Source: Paenibacillus sp. JDR-2 (GTDB taxonomy: Bacteria > Bacillota > Bacilli > Paenibacillales > Paenibacillaceae). Taken from it: a DNA stretch of 64,000 bases. A program made the position numbers and the translations under genes. The notes beneath the pieces are model-generated. The model did no database searches. It saw nothing but the letters and a program-made list of their open reading frames with translations, and was not told where the DNA came from. The stretch spans positions 15,001 through 79,000 of the forward strand of contig NC_012914.1 in assembly GCF_000023585.1 (NCBI RefSeq), written 5' to 3'. The first letter of the stretch is position 1. Each line of letters starts with the position of its first letter. This document shows, one piece after another, positions 28,595 through 36,964 of the stretch.

Positions 28595-28755
28595 GGATAG
28601 GTGAACGTATGATTTTCCATATAACGAGCTTGCGCCGCTTATAAAAATAACAGGCTGCTCCTCCTTGCAAGGGGCAGCTGTTACAAGCTTGTGGTCAAGC
28701 CTTGTCGTTTTCTGTTACAATACAATAAACTTCTCAAATTGAAAGGGGATTCAAC

Positions 28756-29862
28756 ATGTTGCACACAAAACGCAAATCGACATGGCGCAGAAGCGCACTG
28801 CTCGTAATCGCGGCAGTGCTGGTCATGACGATCATGGCGGCTTGCGGTGGCAAGAAAGAGAATGAGGGCGGCTCCACGGGCCTCACTTTCGCAGGGGCGG
28901 GCAAAGGTACTGTCGTTGCAACCTACAAAGACGGCACCGTCACAGAAGCGGAGTTCAACAAGTACCTGGATATCTTCAACATCATGCAGCCGGGCTACGA
29001 GCAAGTGATTGCAATCCCGCAGTTCAAAGAGCAATTGCTCCAGCAATTCGTTTCGTATAAGATCCTGGCTAAACAAGCTACGGAAGCAACGCTCAAAAAA
29101 GCGGACGATGAAACGAATGACCAGATGAAGAGCTTTGAAGATACGCTCAAAACGAATGCCGACGTGAAAAAGACGCTGGACGACAAAAAAGTATCTACAG
29201 CTGACGTAAGAACCTACCTCAACCTGATGCTGGTTGTGGTTGAGCATATGAATTCGAAAGTAACGGACGACGAGATGAAAGCCGAGTACGAGAAAAACAT
29301 CGGCAACTACAACCCGGTAACCGTTCGTCATATTCTCGTAGCAACAACGGATCCTGCCGATTCGACGAAGACGCTTCGCACGAAAGAGGAAGCTCTGGCC
29401 CGTGCAAAAGAAGCGAAAGCGAAGCTTGATGCAGGCGGCGACTGGACAGCCCTTGCTAAAGAGTATTCCGACGATACAGGTTCGAAGGATAGCGGCGGCG
29501 AATACAAAGACGCGAAAGCTTCGGATTGGGTAGAGGGCTTCAAAAATGCGGCCCTGACTCAACCTGTAGGCAAAATCGGTGATCCGGTTGAGACCGAATA
29601 CGGCTATCACGTGATCCTGGTCGAGAAACGCGACCAAGTGACTTATGACAAAATTACGGACGAGCAGAAGCAAGAAGTACAAAGCGTGGTGGCTTACAAC
29701 CACATGAATACGTTCATGACGGATGAAATGCCGAAGCAAGACGTGAAAATCACGCTTCCTGAAGCATCCACTTCGCCAGACGCATCTGCATCGCCAGGTG
29801 CCTCGGAGTCGCCAGCGGCGTCCGAATCCCCGGCTGCATCGGAATCTCCGGCAGCTAAATAA
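28756..29862 (+). CDS. PrsA-like lipoprotein foldase (parvulin peptidyl-prolyl isomerase)
   Basis: A 368-residue secreted protein. The signal peptide (residues 9-31) ends in a lipobox with Cys32 (IMAAC), so it is probably lipid-anchored outside the membrane. A SurA/PrsA N-terminal region is followed by a parvulin domain beginning VRHILVATTDP near residue 195 and ending with GYHVILVEKR near 293. The tail is a low-complexity Ala-Ser-Pro-Glu repeat (SPAASESPAAS). It probably helps fold exported proteins. It lies between mfd and spoVT, where B. subtilis has nothing. Confidence 0.9.
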   Translation: MLHTKRKSTWRRSALLVIAAVLVMTIMAACGGKKENEGGSTGLTFAGAGKGTVVATYKDGTVTEAEFNKYLDIFNIMQPGYEQVIAIPQFKEQLLQQFVSYKILAKQATEATLKKADDETNDQMKSFEDTLKTNADVKKTLDDKKVSTADVRTYLNLMLVVVEHMNSKVTDDEMKAEYEKNIGNYNPVTVRHILVATTDPADSTKTLRTKEEALARAKEAKAKLDAGGDWTALAKEYSDDTGSKDSGGEYKDAKASDWVEGFKNAALTQPVGKIGDPVETEYGYHVILVEKRDQVTYDKITDEQKQEVQSVVAYNHMNTFMTDEMPKQDVKITLPEASTSPDASASPGASESPAASESPAASESPAAK

Positions 29863-29875
29863 AAGCCTTTAAAGG

Positions 29876-29918
29876 AAGCTGATCTCATCATGCAAATGAT
29901 GGATCAGCTTTTTTTTAT
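29876..29918 (+). terminator. Terminator after the PrsA-like gene
   Basis: AAGCTGATC (29876-29884) pairs with GATCAGCTT (29902-29910), with an inner CATCAT/ATGATG stem, then eight T residues. Confidence 0.93.
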
Positions 29919-29986
29919 GAAAGACTTTCTTGTTTTTGTAAAAAGTGATATCATAATTATATCAAAACAATATGAGGGGTGTTCTT

Positions 29987-30859
29987 ATGAAGGAATATAA
30001 AGCTTGGCACGTAAACGGATTCCTCGCATTGCTCGCCGCGATTGTTTCTTTTGCCGGAGGTATCGCACTTATTATATTTGGCTCCGATCAGCTGGATCCG
30101 AATGTGTTTCTGATTGTTCTTGGGATATTGCTTGAGGTAGTCTTTATCGTAGCGGTATCCTCGCTTACAATCGTTCAGCCGAATGAAGCGAAGGTTATTA
30201 CATTCTTCGGTACGTATGTAGGTACTGTCCGCTTGAGCGGCTTGTGGATTGTCGTACCGTTCACGAACAAGAAGAGGGTATCGATGAAGGTCCGCAACTT
30301 CAACAGCCAGACCCTGAAGGTGAATGACGCGGAAGGCAATCCGGTTGAGATTGGCGCCGTTGTTGTGTTTAAAGTGACGGAGACAGCTAAGGCCTCCTTT
30401 GACGTGGATAACTACGAACGCTTCGTGGAAATTCAGAGCGAGACGGCTGTGCGCCATATCGCTGCCCAATATCCTTACGATACCTTCTCCGATACCGTCC
30501 AACAGTCGCTGCGCGGCAATGCGGATGAAGTAGCGGCGGAGATGATGAATGAGCTGCAGAATCGTCTGGCCGTAGCCGGCGTAGAAGTTCTGGAGACCCG
30601 CCTGACGCATTTGGCTTACGCTCCGGAGATCGCAAATGCGATGCTGCAGCGCCAGCAGGCGATTGCAATCGTATCGGCTCGTCAAAGAATTGTAGAAGGC
30701 GCGGTTGGCATGGTGGATTCCGCTTTGAAGCAGCTGGCGGAGAACGGAATCGAGTTGGATGAGGAGCGTCGCGCGGCAATGGTCAACAATCTGATGGTTG
30801 CCATTGTATCCGACCGGGGAGCAACGCCGGTTATTAATACGGGCACGCTGTACTCCTAA
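29987..30859 (+). CDS. SPFH/Band-7 domain membrane protein
   Basis: A 290-residue protein with two N-terminal membrane segments (about residues 10-30 and 36-58) followed by an SPFH/Band-7 domain (from SSLTIVQPNEAKVITFFGTY) and a helical region rich in Glu and Ala. SPFH proteins scaffold membrane microdomains or regulate membrane proteases. ATG 29987 follows GAGGGG; an in-frame ATG at 29972 lies before that site. It is followed after 12 bp by a small ribbon-helix-helix gene, almost certainly co-transcribed. Its role is unknown. Confidence 0.87.
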   Translation: MKEYKAWHVNGFLALLAAIVSFAGGIALIIFGSDQLDPNVFLIVLGILLEVVFIVAVSSLTIVQPNEAKVITFFGTYVGTVRLSGLWIVVPFTNKKRVSMKVRNFNSQTLKVNDAEGNPVEIGAVVVFKVTETAKASFDVDNYERFVEIQSETAVRHIAAQYPYDTFSDTVQQSLRGNADEVAAEMMNELQNRLAVAGVEVLETRLTHLAYAPEIANAMLQRQQAIAIVSARQRIVEGAVGMVDSALKQLAENGIELDEERRAAMVNNLMVAIVSDRGATPVINTGTLYS

Positions 30860-30871
30860 GAGGACAGTCCA

Positions 30872-31057
30872 ATGGGGAAAGAAAAGAAAGCTTTTGCGCT
30901 CCGGCTCGATCCAGATTTACACCGTGCCATCGAGCAATGGGCGAATGATGAGTTCCGCAGCGTAAACGGGCATATCGAGTTTTTGCTCCGGGAGGCGCTT
31001 GGCAAAGCCGGAAGGCTGCCTAAACCAGCGCCCAATAATCCGGTTAATAATGAGTGA
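30872..31057 (+). CDS. Small ribbon-helix-helix (Arc-like) protein
   Basis: A 61-residue protein. FALRLDPDLHRAIEQWA forms the beta strand and first helix of a ribbon-helix-helix fold, and NGHIEFLLREAL the second. Such proteins are usually dimeric DNA-binding repressors. No toxin gene lies beside it, so an antitoxin role is unlikely; it may regulate its own operon with the SPFH gene. ATG 30872 follows AAGAGGAC. A perfect 11-bp terminator follows. Confidence 0.8.
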   Translation: MGKEKKAFALRLDPDLHRAIEQWANDEFRSVNGHIEFLLREALGKAGRLPKPAPNNPVNNE

Positions 31058-31067
31058 TGTTTGACAG

Positions 31068-31110
31068 CCGCCGTTCCATCCTTTAAGGGGTGGAACGGCG
31101 GATTTTTTTT
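31068..31110 (+). terminator. Terminator after the SPFH-RHH operon
   Basis: CCGCCGTTCCA (31068-31078) pairs with TGGAACGGCGG (31091-31101), followed by eight T residues. Confidence 0.94.
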
Positions 31111-31546
31111 GAATGGATTTTTTCACGTGGAACAATTAGCGGGGTTAATTATTAAAAAGAAGGAAATGAAGCAAGGTTTTTGGCATAGAAGGGAATGCTT
31201 TAAATGGTGCTTTACGGATTGTCTTACCACATCTGTCCGAGATTGCCTGGCTTCAGCAGGAAACCCGCAGGAAGCGGCGGATAGCCGTGCATAAGAAATT
31301 GGGAGCCGATGAATACTATGGTCAGATTCACAAAAGAATTCGTTATCGAACGCGCTAGACATAAGAGCCGCCGAATCACAACCAGCATAACGGCAGCTTT
31401 AGAATAGGCGCTCCGCTAGCTGAATCATTCTTTCCGCGAGAACGCTTTAATCCTTGGTTTATAAAGAGGAGGGCGGCAATCGCTTGTTATGAAGGCTAAT
31501 CGTATCCAGTGACTTAAAATCCTCTAGGAAAGTGGGGCAACAAGAA
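31111..31546. other. Gap before spoVT: no convincing gene
   Basis: About 435 bp without a supported gene. Only very short frames occur, for example about 30 codons from ATG 31318 without a conserved pattern. It holds a parS-like site at 31119-31134 and presumably the spoVT promoter, which I could not identify. Confidence 0.6.
31119..31134. promoter_or_regulatory. parS-like site
   Basis: TTTTTCACGTGGAACA matches the Bacillus parS consensus TGTTNCACGTGAAACA at 13 of its 15 defined positions, including the whole CACGTG core. parS sites bind Spo0J (ParB) and cluster near the replication origin, which suits this window. Two mismatches leave real doubt. Confidence 0.45.
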
Positions 31547-32086
31547 ATGAAAGCAACTGGAATTGTACGTCGCATCGATGATCTCGGGCGTGTGGTGATT
31601 CCGAAGGAGATCCGCCGTACTTTACGTATCCGTGAAGGAGATCCGCTCGAAATATTTGTTGACCGCGATGGTGAAGTGATCCTGAAGAAATACTCTCCAA
31701 TCGGTGAACTTGGCGACTTTGCCAAAGAGTATGCCGAATCCTTATTCGAGAGCACCAACCACGTTACCCTTATTACAGACCGCGATACGGTTATTGCCGT
31801 AGCCGGCGCTTCGAAAAAAGAACTGCTGGAGAAGCAGATCGGCTCCATTCTGGAAGGATGTATGGATAACCGCAAGACGACTGAAGGCGCTTCCGGCACA
31901 TACGAGATCGTTAAGGATTTGCATGACACATACTCCGCTTATGTAGCAGCACCAATCGTTGCAGGAGGAGATCCAATCGGTACCGTAGTCCTGCTCAGCA
32001 AAGACGATGCGGTTAAAATGTCGCAGATGGAAACCAAAATGGTGGAGACGGCGGCAGGCTTCCTGGCGAAACAAATGGAACAATAA
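31547..32086 (+). CDS. spoVT: Stage V sporulation protein T
   Basis: A 179-residue forespore regulator: an N-terminal AbrB-like DNA-binding domain (MKATGIVRRIDDLGRVVIPK onward, about 50 residues) and a C-terminal GAF-like domain. SpoVT tunes sigma-G-dependent genes and spore germination properties. ATG 31547 matches the B. subtilis start; a GTG at 31532 is in frame but not supported. In B. subtilis it follows mfd directly; here the PrsA-like, SPFH and RHH genes lie between. Confidence 0.96.
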   Translation: MKATGIVRRIDDLGRVVIPKEIRRTLRIREGDPLEIFVDRDGEVILKKYSPIGELGDFAKEYAESLFESTNHVTLITDRDTVIAVAGASKKELLEKQIGSILEGCMDNRKTTEGASGTYEIVKDLHDTYSAYVAAPIVAGGDPIGTVVLLSKDDAVKMSQMETKMVETAAGFLAKQMEQ

Positions 32087-32100
32087 TAAGGGCGAAAATT

Positions 32101-32160
32101 AAAGGCTTGGTTCCCGTTAACCGACTGCAGGTTGCATCGTAACGGAAACCAAGCCTTTTC
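32101..32160 (+). terminator. Terminator between spoVT and the convergent AraC gene
   Basis: A long stem (AAAGGCTTGGTT and CCGTTA pairing with TAACGG and AACCAAGCCTTT, one mismatch) followed by TTTTC. It serves spoVT and may also end the convergent araC-type gene. Confidence 0.85.
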
Positions 32161-33013
32161 ATGTGGCGGTGCGGTTGATATGATCCCGGGATGTCCGGGG
32201 GGAGCTGCCGATCACTCTCTTGAACATTTTCGAGAACAGGAAAGGGTCGGTATAGCCGACGGAGCGGGCGATGTCGCCAATGGTAAGCTCTTGATGATGC
32301 AGAAGCTCAACGGCCCGGTTCATCCGAAAACGGAGCAGGAAGGCCTGCAGGGAGACACCTAGCTGCGCCTTGAATAAGCCGGACAGGTAAGTACGGTCGA
32401 GTCCCACGAAATTCGCGATGTCCTGAACGGAGATCGGAAGGCTGTAGCTGTTCTCGATAAAGGCAACTGCTTTATTGATGTAGGCTTCTTTCGTATTCAC
32501 GGCATGCGCCGGAGCAGAGGGCTGCTTATTGCAGGCGACTAGCCGGGCCATGTATTGGTACAGAAGACTTTGACTGAATAGATCCCCGCTGCCGGGATGA
32601 TCCTCTAGGGCTTGATGGCATTGTTCATAGACGGATTCGAAAAAGTCCTTCTGCTCCGTCGCGTCAAATATCGGATTTGCAGGGCTAAGCCCGGCACGCT
32701 GCAGCAGTGATTTCGCATGAAGTCCTTTAAGTCCTACCCAGGAGTAAGTCCAGGGGTTGTCCTCATCTGCTTTGTAGTACACAAGCGAACCCGGAATGAT
32801 TAGAAAGCCTTGTCCGGCATGCAGCTCATAGCTGAGCTCGCCTAGCCGGAATTGGCCGGTGCCGCTGTGGACGTAATGAATAATATACATATCGCGCAGA
32901 CCGGGACCCCAATAGTGCCCGGGATCGCAATCCTGTTTGCCCCAAAATAACAAGCTTAAGTCCATATAACGCTCTGTTGCCGGACTGGGCAGATAAATTT
33001 CGGATAACGGCAT
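32159..33013 (-). CDS. AraC-family transcriptional regulator
   Basis: A 284-residue regulator with an N-terminal cupin-like ligand domain (residues 20-110) and a C-terminal pair of helix-turn-helix motifs: VQDIANFVGLDRTYLSGLFK near 200 and IGDIARSVGYTDPFLFSKMF near 248. It is divergent from the GH4 glycosidase gene with about 185 bp between start codons, so it probably activates that gene in response to an alpha-galactoside or related sugar. GGAGGG precedes the start at 33013. Confidence 0.92.
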   Translation of the reverse strand: MPLSEIYLPSPATERYMDLSLLFWGKQDCDPGHYWGPGLRDMYIIHYVHSGTGQFRLGELSYELHAGQGFLIIPGSLVYYKADEDNPWTYSWVGLKGLHAKSLLQRAGLSPANPIFDATEQKDFFESVYEQCHQALEDHPGSGDLFSQSLLYQYMARLVACNKQPSAPAHAVNTKEAYINKAVAFIENSYSLPISVQDIANFVGLDRTYLSGLFKAQLGVSLQAFLLRFRMNRAVELLHHQELTIGDIARSVGYTDPFLFSKMFKRVIGSSPRTSRDHINRTAT

Positions 33014-33199
33014 AGGGCGGTTCCCTCCAGTTTGGATGGTACACAGCTTATATCATCATTATAAAGCCCGATGGCCTGCTCGTCATAAGGAAATGGGATT
33101 ATGACAAATAAATAAGAGGCTTTGCCATGTTCGCCTATCCGCTTCGGATATATAGTGGAGGAGTCAATTCCTTTTACGAAAATGGAGGCGGAAGCTAAG

Positions 33200-34498
33200 A
33201 TGTCTAAAATTACTTTTCTAGGTGCGGGAAGCACGGTGTTCGCGAAAAATGTACTGGGTGACGTAATGTTAACGGAGCCGCTGCAAGGCTTTGAGCTTGC
33301 CTTATTCGATATTGATGCAGGGCGTCTGCGCGATTCCGAGCAGCTGCTGTTGAATATGAAACAATCGCTTGGCAGCAACTGTGTGGTTAAAGCTTATTCT
33401 GACCGCAAAGAAGCGCTCCGCGGAGCGAAATATGTAATCAACGCTATTCAAGTTGGCGGCTACGATCCTTGTACGATCACGGATTTTGAAATTCCGAAAA
33501 AATACGGGCTGCGCCAGACGATTGCCGATACGGTTGGCATCGGCGGTATTTTCCGTAACCTGCGCACGATTCCGGTTGTGCTTGATTTTGCAAAGGATAT
33601 GCGCGAGGTTTGTCCGGACGCCCTATTCATGAACTATACGAATCCGATGGCGGTTCTGACGAATGTGCTGTCGACGGCGGGCGGCGTTAGAACGGTTGGC
33701 TTGTGCCACAGCGTACAGGCCTGCGTGTCCGATCTGTTCAAAAGCCTGGAGATGGACGCTACGGGCGTGGAATCCAAGATTGCGGGCATCAACCATATGG
33801 CCTGGCTGCTTGAAGTGAAGAAGGATGGCGTGGATCTGTATCCGGAGATCAAGCGCCGTGCGGCGGAAAAGCAGAAGGAGAAGCATCATGACATGGTACG
33901 CTTCGAAATGATGCTGAAGTTCGGCTACTACATTACGGAATCGTCGGAGCATAATGCAGAGTACCATCCGTATTTCATTAAACGCAATTATCCGGAGCTG
34001 GTTGACCGCTTCAACATTCCGCTGGACGAATACCCGCGCCGCTGCATCGAGCAGATCAAAGGCTGGAACAGCATGCGGGAATCGCTGCTCGCGAACAGCA
34101 ATATCGAGCATAAGCGCAGCCATGAGTACGCATCGCATATCATGGAAGCGATTGAAACGGGCAAAACGTTCAAAATCGGCGGCAACGTCATGAACACCGG
34201 CCTGATTACCAACTTGCCGAAGGAAGCTTGCGTAGAGGTTCCGTGCCTTGTTGACCGCTCGGGCATCAATCCGACGTATGTCGGCGATCTGCCGCCGCAG
34301 CTGGCTGCGCTCAACCGCACGAACATCAATACGCAGCTGTTGACGATTGAAGCAGCGCTGACGCAGAAGAAAGAGCATATCTACCATGCCGCTATGCTGG
34401 ATCCTCATACTTCGGCGGAGCTGTCCATGGATGATATTGTGGCTTTGTGCGACGATTTGATCGAGGCTCATGGTGATTGGCTGCCTGCATATAAGTGA
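33200..34498 (+). CDS. melA: GH4-family alpha-glycosidase, probably alpha-galactosidase
   Basis: A 432-residue NAD- and divalent-metal-dependent glycosidase of family 4. The dinucleotide-binding motif ITFLGAGSTVFAKN is at residues 4-17, followed by NYTNPMA near 147, the metal ligands in GLCHSVQA near 167 and INHMAWLLE near 197. The CHS version of the cysteine motif, rather than CN-x-P, is typical of GH4 enzymes acting on non-phosphorylated sugars, favouring alpha-galactosidase (MelA) or a relative. ATG 33200 follows GGAGGCGG. No transporter gene lies nearby. The gene symbol is tentative. Confidence 0.85.
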   Translation: MSKITFLGAGSTVFAKNVLGDVMLTEPLQGFELALFDIDAGRLRDSEQLLLNMKQSLGSNCVVKAYSDRKEALRGAKYVINAIQVGGYDPCTITDFEIPKKYGLRQTIADTVGIGGIFRNLRTIPVVLDFAKDMREVCPDALFMNYTNPMAVLTNVLSTAGGVRTVGLCHSVQACVSDLFKSLEMDATGVESKIAGINHMAWLLEVKKDGVDLYPEIKRRAAEKQKEKHHDMVRFEMMLKFGYYITESSEHNAEYHPYFIKRNYPELVDRFNIPLDEYPRRCIEQIKGWNSMRESLLANSNIEHKRSHEYASHIMEAIETGKTFKIGGNVMNTGLITNLPKEACVEVPCLVDRSGINPTYVGDLPPQLAALNRTNINTQLLTIEAALTQKKEHIYHAAMLDPHTSAELSMDDIVALCDDLIEAHGDWLPAYK

Positions 34499-34529
34499 TG
34501 CGAGGTGATCGATGGTGGGCGGGGGCAGA

Positions 34530-34641
34530 AAATATACTTTCTTCCAGTTGCTGTTGTACCCATGAAATTTTGAATTAACTCGCTCAGGCGAGATTTCATG
34601 GGTACAAAGGCAAGCGCTACGCTCTTCCAGTAAGTATATTT
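34530..34641 (-). repeat. 110-nt structured element, copy 1
   Basis: Read on the minus strand. Outer helix AAATATACTT/AAGTATATTT (34641-34632 with 34539-34530). Conserved strand AAGAGCGTAGCGCTTGCC and its partner CAACAGCAACTG, with the TTGC/GCAA helix. The inner helix is a perfect 15 bp (34607-34593 with 34568-34554), with a CTCGC/GCGAG apical hairpin and a conserved TTCAA. The order of parts is the same as in the copies at 16824 and 34847, with unrelated helix sequences. It lies between the GH4 gene and its terminators, antisense to that transcript. Confidence 0.72.
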
Positions 34642-34673
34642 CCTTTACCCTATCTATCGATCGCATCGCGATC

Positions 34674-34700
34674 AAAAACCGCACACAGCGCGGTTTTTGT
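34674..34700 (+). terminator. Terminator after the GH4 gene
   Basis: AAAAACCGC (34674-34682) pairs with GCGGTTTTT (34690-34698). The A/T-rich ends let it work on either strand. Confidence 0.8.
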
Positions 34701-34710
34701 AGGCAAATTA

Positions 34711-34746
34711 AGGCCGCCCACTCCAATTGGGCGGCCTAATTTTTTT
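34711..34746 (+). terminator. Second terminator after the GH4 gene
   Basis: AGGCCGCCCA (34711-34720) pairs with TGGGCGGCCT (34728-34737), followed by AA and seven T residues. Confidence 0.85.
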
Positions 34747-34846
34747 AATTGCAGGCCTGGTGGACTCAGGCCGCCATAACAATAATGTGGCTGCCCGGGT
34801 TATTGGGTAGCCTATTGTGGTTTATAAAGCAATTGATGGAGGGGAG

Positions 34847-34956
34847 GGATTGTAACTCTTTAAGGAGCGGAGCGCTTGCCTTTGCCGTCTAAAAGCCTCG
34901 TTTACGAGCTTGTTCAAGCTTTAAGACGGCAACAGCAACCGAAAGAGATACAATCC
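34847..34956 (+). repeat. 110-nt structured element, copy 2
   Basis: Outer helix of 15 positions with one mismatch (34847-34861 with 34942-34956). Conserved strand AAGGAGCGGAGCGCTTGCC (34862-34880) and partner CAACAGCAACCG (929-940 on the 34 kb scale), with the TTGC/GCAA helix. The inner helix is TTG plus GCCGTCT and AAAGC with their complements (34882-34896 with 34918-34932). The apical hairpin is CTCG/CGAG with a TTTA loop (34897-34908), followed by the conserved TTCAA (34913-34917). It faces away from copy 1, about 205 bp to its left. Confidence 0.75.
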
Positions 34957-35004
34957 TGGACTGAGATTGCATATGCGTCAATCAGTAGAGTCACGTACTG
35001 TAGA

Positions 35005-35628
35005 TCAATTGCGCCCCGCCTGGAAACGGAGGACGGTTTTTAGTTTCTCCGGCTGCGTTTTTCTGGCATCGGATATGTAAATTTCTTTATGCAGCTTGGA
35101 GAGTCGCTTGAGCCCCTGTTCCTCGCAATATTGCTCCATCTTGTCGAAGCTGGCCGGTTCATCATCGTAAGGACCGTGATGCATCATCTGTACGCAGAGA
35201 CCTTCATCCAGCTTCCCGAACGTTACGTTGCTTAGGAGCGGGTGGGGCTTCTTCTTGCATACGGTCTCTATGACTTCTTGTGCCAATGTCTCCGTTATAA
35301 AGTCGGGCTGTCTGATCATAAGGGAGTAAATAAGCTTATCTTTATCCAGAACGGCAGCTTGCCTGGCTTCTTCATCCAGATCCCATATACCCTCGAGCGG
35401 AAAAACGGCGTAATCGTAATATCCCTCCGGCGCAGCTCCTTTTTTAGGCAGCATTTTTACGGTGTAGGACAAGGAATAGAGGACTCCGACAGCCTCTGCG
35501 AATTCCGGGTAATTGGGATTGCCTTTGCCTTTAAGCGTGAAATAGTTCATTGGAGGGACTTCAATGACGGTTGGGACATTTTTGGGCAGATAGAGGGACT
35601 TGTCGTTCTTTTTCCACTCATATTTCAT
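35005..35628 (-). CDS. GyrI-like small-molecule-binding protein
   Basis: A 207-residue protein of the GyrI-like/SOUL-type domain group, seen in drug-binding regulators and stress proteins but here without a DNA-binding domain. Recognisable parts are MNYFTLKGKGNPNYPEF at the N-terminus, AVFPLEGIWDL near residue 95, and MMHHGPYDDEPASFDKM near 150 with KLHKEIYISDARKT near the end. The ligand is unknown. GGAGGTA precedes the start at 35628. It is 21 bp downstream of the glycerate kinase gene, so the two probably share a transcript. Confidence 0.85.
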   Translation of the reverse strand: MKYEWKKNDKSLYLPKNVPTVIEVPPMNYFTLKGKGNPNYPEFAEAVGVLYSLSYTVKMLPKKGAAPEGYYDYAVFPLEGIWDLDEEARQAAVLDKDKLIYSLMIRQPDFITETLAQEVIETVCKKKPHPLLSNVTFGKLDEGLCVQMMHHGPYDDEPASFDKMEQYCEEQGLKRLSKLHKEIYISDARKTQPEKLKTVLRFQAGRN

Positions 35629-35649
35629 TTCGAATATACCTCCGGTCCC

Positions 35650-36789
35650 TTATCGTTTGCTTACGCGTCCTGCCAGGAAAGTACGGAAAACTTGCTCGGC
35701 CGTCTGCTCAAGCAGGATGGGGGCATGCTCCATCGCTTCCTGCAAGGTCATTGGCGTATTCATGATGCTATGCACGCTGCTGATGCCCTCCGCATGCAGG
35801 ACATCAATGCCGGAGCCGACGGATCCCGCCAACGCAATCGCAGATATTCCGTGCTTCTTGGCTAGTTGGGCGACGCCCATCGGCGCTTTGCCGGAGGCCG
35901 TCTGGTGATCGATACGGCCCTCTCCGGTTATAACGAGATCAGCCCCGTCTATATGCTCCTCCAGATGCACATGCTCCAGAACCACATCAATTCCGCGGCG
36001 AATGGAAGCGGGGAAGAAGGCCAGATAGGCTCCGCACAGGCCGCCAGCTGCACCTGCGCCGGGGTATTCGTGGAGTCGGATTCCCGTCTTCGCTTCGATT
36101 AGATCAGCCCATACCGTCATCCCTTGCTCAAGCTGGTCTACCATTTCGTGAGACGCGCCTTTTTGCGGTCCAAAGACGCGTGACGCCCCTTGTTCCCCGA
36201 TAAGAGGATTTTGCACGTCAGTGGCAATAACAAAAGAAGAATCCGCAATGCGCGGATGCCAAAGACTATCGTCTATCGTCGCTATATCAGCCAAAGCTCT
36301 TCCGCCGGGCGGGACGGAATTGCCCTGCTGATCCAGCAGACGCATCCCTAATGCCTGCAGCATGCCGGTTCCGCCGTCATTGGTGGAACTGCCGCCTACG
36401 GTGAGCAGAAACCGCCGGCACCCATGGTCGAGCGCGTGGCGAATAAGCTCGCCTGTCCCGTAGGTTGTCGTCAGGGCTGGGTTACGCTGCTCCTCCGTCA
36501 GTAAGCACAGGCCGGAGGCTTCCGCCATCTCAACAACGGCCGTCTGTCCGATTATTCCGTAAGAAGCGCTAACGCTTGTCCCAAGCGGGCCGGTTACGTT
36601 TACGGTTATGCGCTCACCACTCGCTGCGGCGAGCAGGCTGTCGAGCGTTCCCTCACCTCCGTCAGCAATTGGAAGCTTGACGATGTCGGCATCCGGCACG
36701 CACCGCGATATGCCTTGAGCAATGGCCTCAGCCGCTGCAGCAGCGGACAAACTGCCTTTGAAAGAATCCGGTGCTATAACGATTTTCAC
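35650..36789 (-). CDS. Glycerate kinase (GlxK family)
   Basis: A 379-residue kinase of the PF02595 family, phosphorylating glycerate, usually to 2-phosphoglycerate or 3-phosphoglycerate depending on type. The N-terminal IVIAPDSFKGSLSA motif, the LTVGGSSTNDGGTGML glycine-rich region near 125, and VITGEGRIDHQTASGKAP near 280 are diagnostic. GTG 36789, with AAGGAGAGG upstream, gives the conserved start; frames further upstream are unsupported. It replaces yabM (a flippase-like gene) in the B. subtilis order. Confidence 0.9.
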   Translation of the reverse strand: MKIVIAPDSFKGSLSAAAAAEAIAQGISRCVPDADIVKLPIADGGEGTLDSLLAAASGERITVNVTGPLGTSVSASYGIIGQTAVVEMAEASGLCLLTEEQRNPALTTTYGTGELIRHALDHGCRRFLLTVGGSSTNDGGTGMLQALGMRLLDQQGNSVPPGGRALADIATIDDSLWHPRIADSSFVIATDVQNPLIGEQGASRVFGPQKGASHEMVDQLEQGMTVWADLIEAKTGIRLHEYPGAGAAGGLCGAYLAFFPASIRRGIDVVLEHVHLEEHIDGADLVITGEGRIDHQTASGKAPMGVAQLAKKHGISAIALAGSVGSGIDVLHAEGISSVHSIMNTPMTLQEAMEHAPILLEQTAEQVFRTFLAGRVSKR

Positions 36790-36964
36790 GATCAGCCCTC
36801 TCCTTCTCCGTTCCTTATTGCATTTAGTATACCTGATTCCACGGTCGCTGCGCCGCATCCCTGCCGCGCTAATTGCCGTATCCGGCACCCGATTATTAAT
36901 CCCCGCGCAAGAAATGGTATACTACGTGTAGAATCTGCATGTGGCAGGGAGGAGCATTGCGAAA

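Noticed and set aside
29603-29618. A second CACGTG (parS-like) site
   Set aside because: Only the core matches, and it lies inside the parvulin coding sequence.
31123-31362. A 79-codon minus-strand frame before spoVT
   Set aside because: No ribosome-binding site or recognisable domain, and composition is unlike neighbouring genes.
34501-34760. Insertion sequence with terminal inverted repeats
   Set aside because: The inverted arms form nested helices shared with two other loci, there is no transposase frame, and no target-site duplication is visible.
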